Source: Aquilaria yunnanensis | Taxonomy: Eukaryota > Streptophyta > Magnoliopsida > Malvales > Thymelaeaceae | Direction of reading: 5' to 3' | Length of the DNA stretch: 64,000 nucleotides | Assembly (NCBI GenBank): GCA_039654915.1 | Contig: CM077597.1 | Span: 25,208,001-25,272,000, forward strand | Part shown: positions 1 through 11,511 of the stretch, piece after piece | How the letters are laid out: each line of letters opens with the position of its first letter | How positions within the stretch are numbered: the first letter of the stretch is position 1 | Made by a program: the position numbers and the translations under genes | Notes under the pieces: model-generated | Database searches by the model: none | What the model was told of the DNA's origin: nothing | The model's input: only the letters and a program-made list of their open reading frames with translations

Positions 1-1102
1 TCAAAGACTGCCAGTTGAGCGATAGACAGATGCCGAAAGAGCTACTTGCCGAAGTCTTCACTTTGGCTTTCCAAGGGGGGCATGTGATAGCCGAAGTGTT
101 ATCACCCTGGTCAACCACCGACCACGGAAAAGGATTCCAGAGTGAAGGAAGTCATACACTTGAGGCACTCGACCTCGGTAGCTCGCCAATTCCAACTTCG
201 GAAGCCAGCGTAGCACCTCCTTCGGAACACCGGCCAAACCACCCTCAGGGAAAATGACCGACCACCCCCTGCGGGAAAAAGTCCCCCGAAGACGAATAGA
301 CCGAAGTTCTAACCGAACCCCCCGAAGTGAGACATCAACCAAAGGGACCTCGGTTGTACGGCAAGAGCCATTAAGGAGTCTCTAACACTCCGCTTACACA
401 AAGTCATCAACACGCTACCTCCAGGCACGCTCTGGCACGACGTCGATATCCAACGTCCTGTCACATAGGGCTACACCTACTCCGGCTCCCAACCCGAAGA
501 GCCTGTAGATGACTAGGGGCCTCCACACTTAGAAGTACGAACACCATCTAAACCATACACGTGCCGAACACTTGTCGTCATCTGAAGGGGTCATCCTCTT
601 CCTTTTATACAAGGGAAGTCATCACCAGCAGAGGGGGCTTCCGGGAATGGGCTTCCGGGAGGGGGCTTCCAGGAGGAGGTTTTCCGCCTAACCGGAGGAC
701 CAAAAGGACAAGAGGACGCTCTTCTCTCTCCGCCTGAATACTCCCCCTTTAGCCCTCAGAAAGACACGCTAGGCAAGAGTCTCTTGTGCTTATTACTGAG
801 TATCTCTCATTCTCACAGCATTGACTTGGGCGTCGGAGGTTCCCCCCCGGAAATCTACCCCGGGGGCCTCCTAACCCTTATTTTCTAAGTGTTTCAGCAA
901 GGTCTCCTTGAAGGATCTCCGCCCCGGGTTCTCTCCCGTGCCGGGAGCCTTTCCCGTCCTCATCAGCCACGGTATCAGGAGCTGCCGGCCTTCACTTCAG
1001 GTGACCCCCTCAGGGTACCTCCGTGTCCATCCAGGAGTCCCTGCTGCCCACACCGTTGCACAACAGTAAAGATGCTCGCTCCGCCTAACTGGACCCACAT
1101 CA
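1..1102 (+). mobile_element. 3' end of a Tat-like Ty3/gypsy retrotransposon (cut by window edge)
   Basis: Bases 1-84 are the last internal bases, ending in a purine-rich tract (about 72-82) just before an LTR that starts TGATAGCC at 85. Both this tract and the LTR start are similar to the corresponding end of the complete minus-strand element at 7300-18372, so the two belong to related families of the same lineage. The rest of the element lies left of the window. The LTR ends ...CCACATCA at 1102 and the next bases, CTTAG, resume an older LTR relic, so this element inserted into that relic. The left flank is not visible, so the target duplication cannot be confirmed. Confidence 0.75.
85..1102 (+). 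repeat. 3' LTR of Tat-like gypsy element (1018 bp)
   Basis: It begins TG and ends CA. A TATA-like TTTATAC lies near 604. A stretch near 820-890 (GGCGTCGGAGG, then a C-run and GGGGGCCTCC) matches the LTRs at 7300-8176 and 17496-18372 in reverse orientation. Short reading frames inside it look like chance. Confidence 0.75.
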
Positions 1103-1720
1103 CTTAGGGTTTTGAATTTTCTCTCATTTTTTCCTCAAGAAGGTATAAAACGTGATTAAAGGTTTTGAGAGTTTAAACTTCATCTAAGTCAAATTTGAAG
1201 AGGTTTAAGTCAATTAGGATATAAATATGGTAAAAACACTAGTTTAAGTCTAACAAAACTCTCAAGCTGCTGATTTAGCCCTAAATTATGTTCAAATTTC
1301 AATTTGACCCAAAACTTCTAGGATTTATCAAATTAGCCCAAAACTTTACAAATTTTCACGGACTTTCTAGAATTTCATAATTTTTCCAAATTTGCCTGAA
1401 ACTTTCCAATTTTACATAGAACTTTCTAAAACCTCTCAATTTCCACCCAAATCTTTTATTTTTTCCCAAATTGACCCTACAAAATCTTTAGGACTCCAAA
1501 TTAATACCTAAAATAAATTAATTTCTATTTTAACCCTAAATGGCCAATCTAAATTCCTAAAAATTAATAACACCAAATAATCTAAATGTGTCTAATCCTA
1601 CTAACTTTTTAAGCTATAAAATCACCAAATTGCCCTGAAATAAAAATGCACCCTAAAATAAAATTTCTAACCTAAAACTTAAAAAAATATTAGTGCCCAG
1701 ACAAAAATTGGGTGTTAACA
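1103..1720 (-). repeat. Truncated old LTR (U3 part), reverse orientation
   Basis: This stretch is similar throughout to 6690-7277, the U3 part of the solo LTR described below. Shared landmarks are CTTAGGGTTTTGA at the left and a right end GGTGTTAACA, which on the minus strand is the LTR start TGTTAACACC. The U5 side was separated by the insertion of the element ending at 1102. Divergence from 6690-7277 is considerable, so it is old. No clear polypurine tract follows at 1721. Confidence 0.65.
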
Positions 1721-1739
1721 CCACCAAATCTCAATAGAC

Positions 1740-3610
1740 CCAAGCAATGAAGAAAAAACATCCTCTATAGCTGATGAAGAGACATTTTTGTTAAATGCAA
1801 ATACCTTTCGAGCTGAAAAACATTAGGACGACATGCCAACACTTGATGGACAAGGTATTCACTGAACAAATAGGAAGGAACATGGAAGTATAAATTAATA
1901 TGATCATCAAAAGTAAGAACTCGGATGATCACATTAGAGACTTGAAGGAGACCTTCCAATAACTAAGTTTTGAATATGCCTTCACCACGTAAAATGTGTA
2001 TTCAAAGTAAAGGATGGAAAGTTTCTTGGATTCATGGTTTTCAAATGAGGAATAGATGTAAACTAAAAAAAAATCAAAAGCCCTCTATGATGCAAGAACA
2101 CCAAAAACCATTAAAGACATATAGAGGCTCATCAATAGGATAATTACATTAAGTTGCTTTATATCATGGTACGGGGTGTCACCTTTTCTTCAAAGTACTA
2201 ACTAAAGAAACTAAGAAAGATGCCGATGTCAACAAAGAGCAATTATGTTGGAACAATGAATGCCAAAATGGTTGGGACAAGTTGAAGGATTATTTGATAA
2301 AGTTGTTGATGCTTCGGTAACCAAAGGAAGGGGAACCACTCATACTATACCTTTTAGTAAGTGAAAAGGCTATGAGCTCGGTTCTAGTAGAAGAGGAAGA
2401 TAATATATAAGAATGGCTAGGCTACTATGTCAGCAAGTCACTGCATGGTGCCAAAGTAGGATACCAATCCTAGAAAAAGCAATTTATGCTTACTTCAAAT
2501 AATAATGGTTTATCCTTGAAAGCAATTTATGCTTAGGTACTAGTAAGTAGGAGACTCTAGCCATACTTTCAAAGATAAACCATTATTGTTTGAAGTAGCC
2601 TTCCATTGAGAGACGTTATGAAAAAGGTTGATCACTCGGGCCGTTTGTCCAAATAGTGTATAGAGCTTGGGGAATACAGCATTGTGTATGCCCCAAGAAA
2701 GGCCATAAAGGCACAGACCTAGTCGATTTCATTGACAAATTACTTGAAGATACAAAAATGGTTGAGTCCACCTTGGGAGCATAGGAATAAAGTGGTCGCT
2801 TTTTGTAGATGGGCCAAACAACAACGCATAGGAATTATTCTCCAAGATCAAAAACGCATGGAAATAGCTAAGTCAATTAAATTTGATGTCCATGTAAAGA
2901 ACAATGTCATTGAATATGAGGCACATATAATTGGCCTTGAGCTAGAAAAAAAGATTGGTATTCGGTCCCTTCAAGCTTGCAATGATTCTCAACTGCTAGT
3001 TTAGCAACAAAAGGGAGAGTATGAGGTCAAATAACCAAAACTAAGGAAATATTTTGACCTCGTGAATGAACTAATACAAATGTTTGAGCAAGTTTAGATT
3101 GAGCAGGTACCTTGGAGAGAGAATGCCAAAGCTTGTTGGCAAATCTCTTAAACATAGTAAAGTTTGTGTCTCCTAAAGTATTGTCAACCTAGAGGTCTTA
3201 GGCATAGATAAAGGTTGGAGAGTGCCACTAAAAGATTATTCAGCTAAAGGATGCCTACCATCGGACCTTCAAGATAAAAGGAAGGTACTTCTTGATCAAG
3301 GAAGAATTGTATAAACAAGGACACTCTAATCCCCTCCAAAGGTGCATGGGGGAGGAAGATGTAGAAGTAGCGCTAAACGAAGTTCACCAAGGAATATGCA
3401 GTTCTTATATCGATACAAATTCCTTGTGGTAGTCCTCAGTACAAAGTGTCCCGTTTGAGGTTGTCACATTGGCATGTTATCCTTGTCACTTTGCTGCTTG
3501 GGGAGTCAACCCGATTAGCTCGCTACCCATGGCCCCTAGTGTGGTGAAGTATTGCGTGGTTGCAGTAAATTACTTTACAAAGTGGATAACCAACCTTAAT
3601 GACCTTTTGT
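1740..3610 (+). pseudogene. Decayed Ty3/gypsy pol relic (RT, RNase H, integrase pieces)
   Basis: In several frames, broken by many stops, the translation follows the pol order of the element at 7300-18372. Near 1850-1915 there is a GRNMEVYIN segment matching the RT stretch just before its YVDD box. Near 2630-2690 the VDHSGRLSK segment is recognisable. At 2732-3004 there is a plant archaeal-type RNase H piece (residues like NNVIEYEAHIIGLELEKKIG). Near 3550-3590 there is an integrase-like VAVNYFTKW. It is a long-dead Tat-lineage relative on the plus strand. No LTR could be assigned to it. Confidence 0.75.
2476..2597. repeat. Local duplication plus inverted copy inside the pol relic
   Basis: AAAGCAATTTATGCTT occurs twice, at 2476-2491 and 2520-2535. 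The roughly 30 bases between them (2492-2522) are a near-perfect reverse complement of 2566-2597. Relative to intact pol relatives this is an insertion of about 44 bp, which looks like a templated insertion copied from nearby DNA in inverted orientation. Confidence 0.7.
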
Positions 3611-4129
3611 AGCAGTGGTTGCTTGTTGGGTTGATCATGGATCTAGAGTTCTACCTACAAGTGGTTTGTTTTTTTATGTGTAGGCTTACAATCATCGTTG
3701 TTGTTCTTTACTTGCTTCATTATTGTAAACAACACTCCAATTCTGTTGTTAATAGACTACTGTGTGAGTTTTTTGTAGAAGTGATAACTTCGACATGCTC
3801 TTCCAAATGTCACCAAAGCTCATCTCTTCCATGCCTATTAGCACTGTAAAACACCTCTGTCATGGCCAAAGAATATGACGAAAAAGTAGGGAAATAATGG
3901 TTTAGTCACTTTAATGTTTTGTTTTGAGCAATTCAATCCCCAAAATTACCCATTAGATAAAAAAGTCAACAAGTCAGCATTTTTAACATCTAGTATGTGC
4001 CACCTTAGCTTTTCCATTTATCACCTAAATCGACATTCAAATTAAGACTAATAGAGCCAATGATTTAATAGTTTTAAGACTACTTTGGCAAGTCGATGAG
4101 TCTTATGATTAAACTAGCAAAACATGAAA
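3611..4129. other. No recognised feature
   Basis: AT-rich sequence to the right of the pol relic. A 76-codon frame (3619-3849) has no recognisable family features and is probably chance. I see no RNA gene or element end. Confidence 0.4.
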
Positions 4130-4920
4130 AGCTTTATGATTGATTAATATCTTATCCATTTCTTATTTGTTCTTTATTCAGTTCCATTTTTCTATAAATA
4201 CTTCTTGTTATTTTATCAGTTCTTATTTATTCTTTTAATAGATTTATTCTATTATAAATATTTTTTATTCTCTTATCGGTTCATATTTGTTCTTTTATCA
4301 AGTTTGCTATTTTATGAATATTGTTTATTTTATGACTTCTTATTTATTCTTTTATTGGATTTGTTCTTTTATGAATACTATTTATATTTTTATTGGTTCT
4401 TATTCATTATTTTACCATGTTTTTTATTTTATCAATTACTATTTGTTCTTTTATTTGTTTGTTCTTTACACTCAAGTTCTTATTCTTTTATCAGTTTTTA
4501 CTTGTTTTTTAAAACAAACTAGTTGTTTATTTTTTTATCAGTAGTTACTATTAGTTTCCACTTGTTATTTTATATAAGCTAGTTATGTTCTTGTATCTAT
4601 AATTATTTATTTTTTTTGTTATTAGCTATTTATTATAATAAAATAGATTTTTTATTAGTAGTTTTTTCTTATTTTGGCTCAATTTATTGTTCTTTTTTAT
4701 AAGTTTTTTTGTTTCTTTTTTGGATAAACTATTTTTTATTTTTTAATCAATTTCTTTTTGTTCTTTTATGAATAATTCTTAATTTTTTAAAGACATTAAT
4801 CATTCTTTTGTCAATGTCCATTTCTTGTTTTAGAGGAACTAGCTATTCTTTTACCAGTAATTGTTTATTATTTTGACTCAATCAGATCTTTATTCTTTTA
4901 TTAATTGACAAATATAAAAA
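4130..4920. repeat. T-rich degenerate tandem repeat
   Basis: The region is built from variants of TTCTTATTTATTCTTTTAT and TTTTATGAATA spaced irregularly about 40-60 bp apart. The Phe/Tyr/Leu-rich reading frames at 4205-4544 come from this composition and are not taken as genes. Confidence 0.6.
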
Positions 4921-5359
4921 ACATAAGGAAAAAAGTAGATAAATTAAAAAACAAGAATAATATAAAAACAAAAAGAAGAAATAAAACTAAGAAGAAGATA
5001 GAACCAAAACTTAATGTCTAATTAGTCACAAGAGCACAACTTAGATAACATGTTTGTAGTTAAGCACAAGAAATTCAATACCCATGGTCATTTTGGTTTA
5101 TGCGTGATTCAATCCCCAAAATTTCAAATCTTTAATTCAAGCAGCCTTTTACTAACTGTAGAGATCCTCCTAAAAACTTCAGATCATGTCCTCCAAAAAA
5201 TCACCAAAGACAGCTCCACATCAAATCTATTGCCATAGATCCTCCTGAAAACTTCTAAATCACATTTTTAGATGAGAAGGAAGTTACTATTCATGATTCT
5301 GAATTAGTACTAATCTATAAACATAATGGAGCACAAACAATTTGATACGAACAAACTCT
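4921..5359. other. No recognised feature
   Basis: AT-rich DNA between the T-rich repeat and the solo LTR. Nothing supportable was seen. Its last bases, ACTTT at 5360-5364, form the left copy of the probable target duplication of the neighbouring solo LTR. Confidence 0.4.
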
Positions 5360-5364
5360 ACTTT

Positions 5365-7277
5365 TAAAAGCAACGTGATTTTTAGGAGTCGCCACCAATC
5401 GGTTTACCTAGGTCGATTGGATACCTGTTATGGTTTGCGAGAGATTCTAAGATCGTAAGTCGGTTACGCTAAAATAACCTTATTAAAGTGCCTAGGAATT
5501 GGTACCATGAGGTTTAGTTTTATCTTTTTCTAATTCTTTATTTTTTAACCTAATCTTTAATTGGAAATAATTTTAATGAGTTTTAATTCTTTTAATTCCA
5601 AACCGTGAATCTTATCAGATTAACCGGTTATGGAATCCTAGACGTCCTTGAAATCTTGGAATTTTATCAAATCCACCAAGAATTTGAAAGGAACATCTTG
5701 TTCTAGCCCGTGAGTCTTATCAGACCAATCGGATTTGAACGAATAATCCGTCTTGGGATTTTATCAAATCACGAAGAACGGGTATTTAAAAATTTATTAA
5801 ATATCTTGTAATTTGCCTTAATTTAATCTCTTTCTAATCTCTAAGAATTTAAATTACCTAGCATAACAAATAATTCTTTATGGGTTATCAAATTTTTAAG
5901 ATGTATTTTGTAAATCAAAATAAAAATAAGATGAAACTATTCTAAGAAAACTTAAAAGGAAATAAAAGAGAAACAAAGAGATAATAAATAAATAAATAAA
6001 TAAATATCCTAAGTTACATCCTTATGTAAATTTAACGGTTAAATCTAATGCATGGTTAAACAAATAAAGAAAGAAGAAAAAAAAAACAAAAGGAAAACAA
6101 AGAAATAAACTTGCTGTTGGCCTGTCAGTGACCTGTATGCAAAATAAAAATAGGTTAGTGACTTAATGAACGAAATAGAAATAAAAAGAGGGCTAAATAG
6201 GGGTTTTACCGAAAGAGAGGAAGGATTGGGTCAGATCCGAGCGCAAAACGGGTCGGGTCGCGGGTTTTTGATCCGGTTCTCCACTTTGATTCTCGCGTTC
6301 GACGGTAGTAGGGACGGTGGGGAGGGCACGGCGAGCTTCGGAAGGCGACGACGGCGATGGCGGAGGAGCTGCAGATGATGCACAGGAGAGGAAGCGAAGC
6401 GTCGGGCAAGTGGCCAGCGGTGACGATGGAGTAACGCGCTGGGAAGGAGGAGCTTGCGGCGGCGTCGGAAGGGAGAATCAGCAACGACGGGCTGGCGGCA
6501 CGGCGTGGAGGGTGACGCGACGGGAGCAGATCGGAGCAGCTGATGGAGATGGGCGACGGCTGTGCGTCGGGTAACAGGGGTAGCGCTTCTAGGGGTGACG
6601 GCAGTCAAGGAAAAAGGTTAGGGTTTTCTGGAAGTGGGGCTGTGAGACCAGGGATTGGAGGCTATAGTTTTACTTTTTTTCGAGGGGAGCTTAGGGTTTT
6701 GATTTTTCTCCCCTCTCTCGAAATTTGGACCCATATTTATACTAGTGAGACTTTAAAAAAATGTGATTAACAATGTTTGTAGAGTTTAAACTTCATCCAA
6801 ATCAAATTTGAAGAAGTTTGAACCAATTAGGATGCAATCAGGTAAAATTACTAGTTTCAGTCCAACAAAACTCTCCAGCTGCCTATTCTGCCCTAAGTTC
6901 TGTACTAATTTCAATTTGACCCAAAACTTCTAGAAATTTCGTAAAATCGCCAGATTCAGCTCAAACTCTCTAAAATTGACAGATTTGCCCTAAATTTTTG
7001 AATTTTGCTCAAAACTTTCTAAAAATCCCTAGTTTTCTCCCAAACTTTCATTTTTGGCCAAATTGACCCTACAAGACCTTAAGATGTCGAATTAGTACCT
7101 AAACTAAACTAATTCCTATTCCTACCCTAAATAAACACTTTAAACTCAAAAAAAAAAATCAACAACACCTAAAAAGGACAAACTGCCCTTGTAAAACCAA
7201 AATGCTACTAAAAAACTAATTTTTCTAATCTAAAACTTAGACAAAAGTCAGTGTCCGGACAAAATTAGGTGTTAACA
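5365..7277 (-). repeat. Probable solo LTR of a Tat/Ogre-like element (1913 bp)
   Basis: On the minus strand it starts TGTTAACACC at 7277 and runs to about 5365. Its far end holds the sequence GGTGGCGACTCC preceded by ATCGACCTAGGT, which is also found at the 3' end of the 3.6-kb LTRs at 34479 and 56872. The internal order is the same as in those LTRs: U3, a TATA box (about 6735), a GC-rich block (6290-6610), then AT-rich sequence. ACTTT stands on both sides (5360-5364 and 7278-7282), as expected for an LTR-LTR recombination product. The 5365 end reads TA instead of TG, so one terminus has probably mutated. No internal region remains. Reading frames in the GC-rich block (6166-6770) are not credible genes. 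Confidence 0.65.
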
Positions 7278-7299
7278 ACTTTTGATCTGGAATAGTTTT

Positions 7300-8176
7300 T
7301 GATGGCCATGGGCCTCATCGTTTAGAGTCATGGTGACTAGTGGAGAGACTTCTAGGAGGAAGAATGTCTGGAGGATGGTTCGCCCTTGGGAGTATACCTG
7401 AGATGCTCAGAAAAAGTGGGTTAGGAGGCCCCCGGAATGTGTTTCTGGGGGGGGAGCCTCCGACACCCAAGTCAGTGGTGGCTGAGAAAAGGCAGAGGAA
7501 ATAACACAAAGGGGCTGAAGATTCTCGCCTGGTGATTTTCTCAGAGTCTGGGAGTCAGACCTTTGCCAACCAACCTCCTGCCAAGTATTTATTTCCTAGT
7601 ATTTATAGGAGTACCTAGCCCGTTCAGATTGCGACACGTGTTCGGTCGGATGTTCCCTGAGTTTCTGGGCGTAGGGGACAGATAGCTAGTAGCAGGTTGC
7701 CTTGAGCCTTGTGCTGAGATGGGCCATGATGTGATTTTGATGGCGTCAGCGTGTCAGAGCGCCTATTGAGGCGGCTTTATGACGTCTGTGAAAGGATGTG
7801 TCAGAGGCTTCCTTAAATGCTTCCTTAAATGCTCCTGCCGTACTCCCGAGGTCCCTGGGTGAGGTCGTCCTTTAGTACGGACGGTGCCTCTTCGGGAAAC
7901 ACGCCCTTAGTTCGGGGGTACCCAGCTTCAGGGAGTTCCGCCTTCGGGGAGATCATGTTCGGCCCACAATAGTTGGTGCCTCTTTTCCGAAGGCGATCTG
8001 TTTGCAACCTCGGGGGGCTAGTAGTATCCTCAAGTTTCCTGGCGTGCCGGGCTCGGAGCTCTTTGGCTATCTCCCGAGGTGTATGATCCCACCTTTTCTC
8101 GGGTAGCGCCAGTCTCTTCTGGCCATTCTTGTGGCAGGGAGTTCGGCCAGATAGAGGCGATAGCCTTTGGCTATCA
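7300..8176 (-). repeat. 3' LTR of the Tat-lineage element
   Basis: 877 bp, TG...CA on the minus strand. A minus-strand TATAAATA box lies near 7595-7602, followed at about 130 bp by a G-run near 7440-7450. It is the same length as the partner LTR at 17496. Confidence 0.92.
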
Positions 8177-8191
8177 CATGCCCTCCTTTGG
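8177..8191 (-). other. Polypurine tract of the Tat-lineage element
   Basis: On the minus strand the bases just before the 3' LTR read CCAAAGGAGGGCATG, a purine-rich plus-strand primer. The element at the left edge has a similar tract at 71-84. Confidence 0.75.
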
Positions 8192-8685
8192 AAAGCTGAA
8201 GTGAAGATTTCGGTTTTGCATCTCTTTCCGAGGTTGTTTTTGGGAGTCTCTTAGGAAGCTCAACCTGTTCCGAGGATGCACCTTTTGCCCGAAGGTATGG
8301 GCTGTTCGGCTTTGGCCTGTTCTTTGGTGTCTTCGAGGCGGAGCCTGTGCCGAAGATACACCTCTTGCCCGAAGGTCATGGGCTGTTTGGCCATAGCCTG
8401 TCTCTTGGTGTCCTCGAGGTAACCTGCTTTCTCTTCTTGCAGGTCTGTGTAACGTCGTGTCTGATCGCCAAGCGTGTCAGTCCAAGCGATGCGTCCCAGC
8501 TTTTTAGGGATGTCAGAAGACGTGTCCCCTGTTTTGTCGCGGTGGTTGACACGTGGCATTTTGCCATTGGAGGAGAGTCGCGTCGGTTACAGAGGGCGCG
8601 CCTTTTCAGGTGCAGAGGGCAGTTACGGCGACGGTTCGCCTCAAAAGGGTACTTATGACGACGTTTCAGTTACCCACCTTTGGCC

Positions 8686-8693
8686 TATAAATA
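8686..8693 (+). promoter_or_regulatory. TATA box of the antisense gene
   Basis: TATAAATA followed by GCCC lies about 255 bp upstream of the first plus-strand ATG (8946) of the antisense gene. The context is like a plant core promoter. Transcription from here would oppose the retrotransposon transcript. Confidence 0.5.
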
Positions 8694-8945
8694 GCCCTTT
8701 CCATCATAAGTCCCATTTGCTTTTACTTCTGCACTTTCCTCTGCTTTGCCCCTGTTTTCATACTTTCTTGCTTTCTGTGGCGGAGCTGCCTTAATCAGAG
8801 CTTTTTTTAACCAACTTTCACGACGGCGTCCTCAGACTTTGGCAAATCTTTTGGTGGGTTTTTGTTTTCCAGAGTGTTTTGATTCCTCTGTTCTTTTGAG
8901 TTTTTTCCGGAAAACTGTTTTCTTGCCTTTTCCGAACTCGTTTTC

Positions 8946-11379
8946 ATGTCGAAAATGCCTATCCCTGAGAGCTAGCAGCCTCTTTTAGCCCATCCTTGTT
9001 GCACCACCCCCGCAAAACTAGAGAGGTGGAAGAAAAAGTTCTTTCTTCCCTCTTACGCCGTTACTAGGCTGCCTCGCTCTAGCCATTATGCTTTTTCAAA
9101 CCATAGCAACGAGATTACCGTTTTCCGAGTCCAGCTGAAGGCCGGACTTCGGTATCCTCCCCCGAAGATGGTTTGTGAGTTTTGCCAATTTCATGGCATT
9201 GCTGTGAACCAGCTTCCCCCGAACTCGTTCTGCTATTTTAACGCCTACCTCTGTATGTGCGGCGTGTTCGGGATAAAACCCCATTTTATAATCTTCATGC
9301 AGTACTACAAGCTCTTTGTGGTCCCGAAGGGTGGCTTCTATTTTATGCTACCTCGGGGATCCGGGAGCAAAAAATTCATGTTCACCTTCGCCACCAAGGA
9401 CAGCTGGCGGGGGTGGCAACAGAAATTTCTTCTTCCTGAAGATGGAGGAGTCCTGGTCGTATGTTCCGACCAAATGGGCTCAGGGAAGCCTAGATGTGGA
9501 CGTCGTTGATCCGAGGTTGTTGCTGACTCCAGAGTTGGCTTCCACTTTCGCGGACTTTGACGGCCGCATCCGCGCCGTTTCTGACTGGGATCCCGAGGTC
9601 GCGCCGCGCTCTCTGTACCCCTTCCTTATCAACTGGAGGTTGATGACCGAAGAGGTCCTCCAGGAGTTAAAAGTGGTTAAGGAGCACGAGACCGACCCCG
9701 GGATGCCAGCTCCTGCCATCGCCGGGAAGGATTCCTGGTTGGTCAAGCTTCTTAAGGAGGAAATTTCTTTCGAAACACTTGTCGAAAGTGAGTTATCTTC
9801 TACTCCCTTGTTGGTTCCCTCGGACTTACGCTGATGTCTTTTTTCTTTTTTAAAGATGGGCGACGGGACTACTGCATTTTACAAGTCCCTTTTCTCCGGC
9901 CAGGTGGAGAAGGGCGATCAGACAAAGAAAGCGGCTTCCCGAAGGCGGAAGTCTACTGGCGTTGGGCCTTCGGCGAAACGGGCAAAGAAAATTGCCCAGG
10001 TTCATCTGGAGGAAATTTCCGAGGAAGCTGCTGAGGAGCCTGGGACAGCCGAGATTCCGGTGTCCGAGGCAGCTGCCGAAGTCCCTGCCGCTACTGAAGT
10101 TTCTTCCGCCGACGTCCCTCCCCAGAGCCCTTCTGCGCCGTAGGCCCTTCTGGAGGCCGTGGTAGAGGCTCCTTCTGCCGAGGAGCGGTGCAAGAGGAAG
10201 GGCAAGGCGATTTCGACCGAGGAGTCTGAGGATTCCGAGGATGCCGTTTTCGAAGTGCCGCCAGGTCTGTTGCTTTCAGAACAAGTTGGCTCTTTTTGTT
10301 TTTCTGAATTTTCCTTTGTTTCTGACCTGCTTCTCATTTTTGCCGTGCAGGGGAGTTACTTACCCCGAACTGGGCGGCCGATCACGTGAAGGCGCGCGCC
10401 CTTCGCGACGCCAAAGTCCCGCAAGGGAAGATACCCAAGGAGCCTTTCTGGACCTTCACGGAGGACATGAACTTGTACTCCGAGGACTGTCCTGAAATGG
10501 CAAAACAAATTTCGAAGGGGGTGCTTACAGAGGCCTCCTTCAAGGCTATTGCGGCGGCCCATCCGGACGATGACACCCTTGCCGCAAAAGTCACCGAGCA
10601 TGCTGCTCAGGTATGTTCTTCACACCTTTTTCCCTTCAATTTTTCCTAAGTGCCTGGCTCTTACTGACCTTGCGTTCATCTCTTTGTAGCTGCTGGGGTA
10701 CGCCGGCTTTCTCCGAGTTCGGGTAGCCAGGAATTCGGCGTTCCGAACTTCGGCGTTAGAGACCCTAAAGAAGGCGAAGGAAACGCGCTTGGCATTGATT
10801 GCCAAGAACCAGCAGCTGTCAGATGCTGCGAAGAAAGAAGTTGATGCCCTTCAGGAGGAGTTCCGGAAGGAGAAGGAAGATCTTGAGAAGAACTTCTCCC
10901 TAAAGATTGCTGACCTCGGCGATCAGGTGAAAGGGATGCTCGCTGCCAACCAAGACCTTCTCAAAGATAAGTCAGATTCTAACAACCTTATTCGGTCATT
11001 GGTGAGTGAGAAAAAGGCCCTCGAAGCCGAGGTCCAGTCTTTGAAGAAGGAGCCTGAAGCTAAGAAGAGGGTGAAGGCGCTGAATAAGGAGGTTGCAGAC
11101 TTGAAGGACGAGCTCGAGGACCTTGAGGTTGAGAAGGACAAATCCGACCAAATGACCAAGGTCGCCTTCCAAGACGGATTCTGCCTTGCTCAGCACCAAG
11201 TCCTTGAGAGGTTCCTAGGTCTGGACTTCTCTTTTTTGGAAGCTCTCAACATTCCCGAGGGGCCTCGGTGGTCCTGGTCCAAAATCGAGCACCTGAACCT
11301 GCCTTCCACAATTCCGGCGCCGAAGGTGGTGGAAAAGGGCACAGACGCTGGTGGCTCCCGGGACGCCGAGAACCCTTAG
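8946..11379 (+). pseudogene. Antisense extra gene of the Tat element (gypsy-type transposase-28-like, coiled coil)
   Basis: This plus-strand gene lies antisense between integrase and the 3' LTR. Four exons can be read: 8946-9787, 9856-10264, 10351-10610 and 10690-11379. Introns have good signals (GTGAGT at 9788, GCAG before 10351, GTATGT at 10611). Exon 1 encodes a Cys/aromatic-rich domain (around 9168-9440, with LPPNSFCYFNAYLC) like the plant 'putative gypsy type transposon' family (Pfam Transposase_28, recalled, not searched). The last exon encodes a long Glu/Lys coiled coil. Breaks: a TAG at 8973-8975, an apparent frameshift near 9440, and a TAG at 10141. The function of this family is unknown. 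Extra antisense frames are known in Tat elements, but a spliced structure deserves testing. Confidence 0.65.
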
Positions 11380-11511
11380 GCTATTTTAGCGACCTTTCCT
11401 CTTCGTTTTTGTGCTCCTTCTTCGGGCACTTCTTCTTTGTAAGCCTGACCATTGTAAATGAAGATTTTTTTTGGCTAAGTGTTTTTGCAAGTTTCTTTAT
11501 TTCCATTGCCC

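Noticed and set aside
4205..4544. Phe/Tyr-rich membrane-like small protein
   Set aside because: It lies wholly in degenerate T-rich tandem repeat, so the composition explains it.
6166..6770. Gly/Arg-rich frames on both strands near 6.2-6.7 kb
   Set aside because: They lie in the GC-rich block of a solo LTR, and the composition is like the GC block of the large LTRs.
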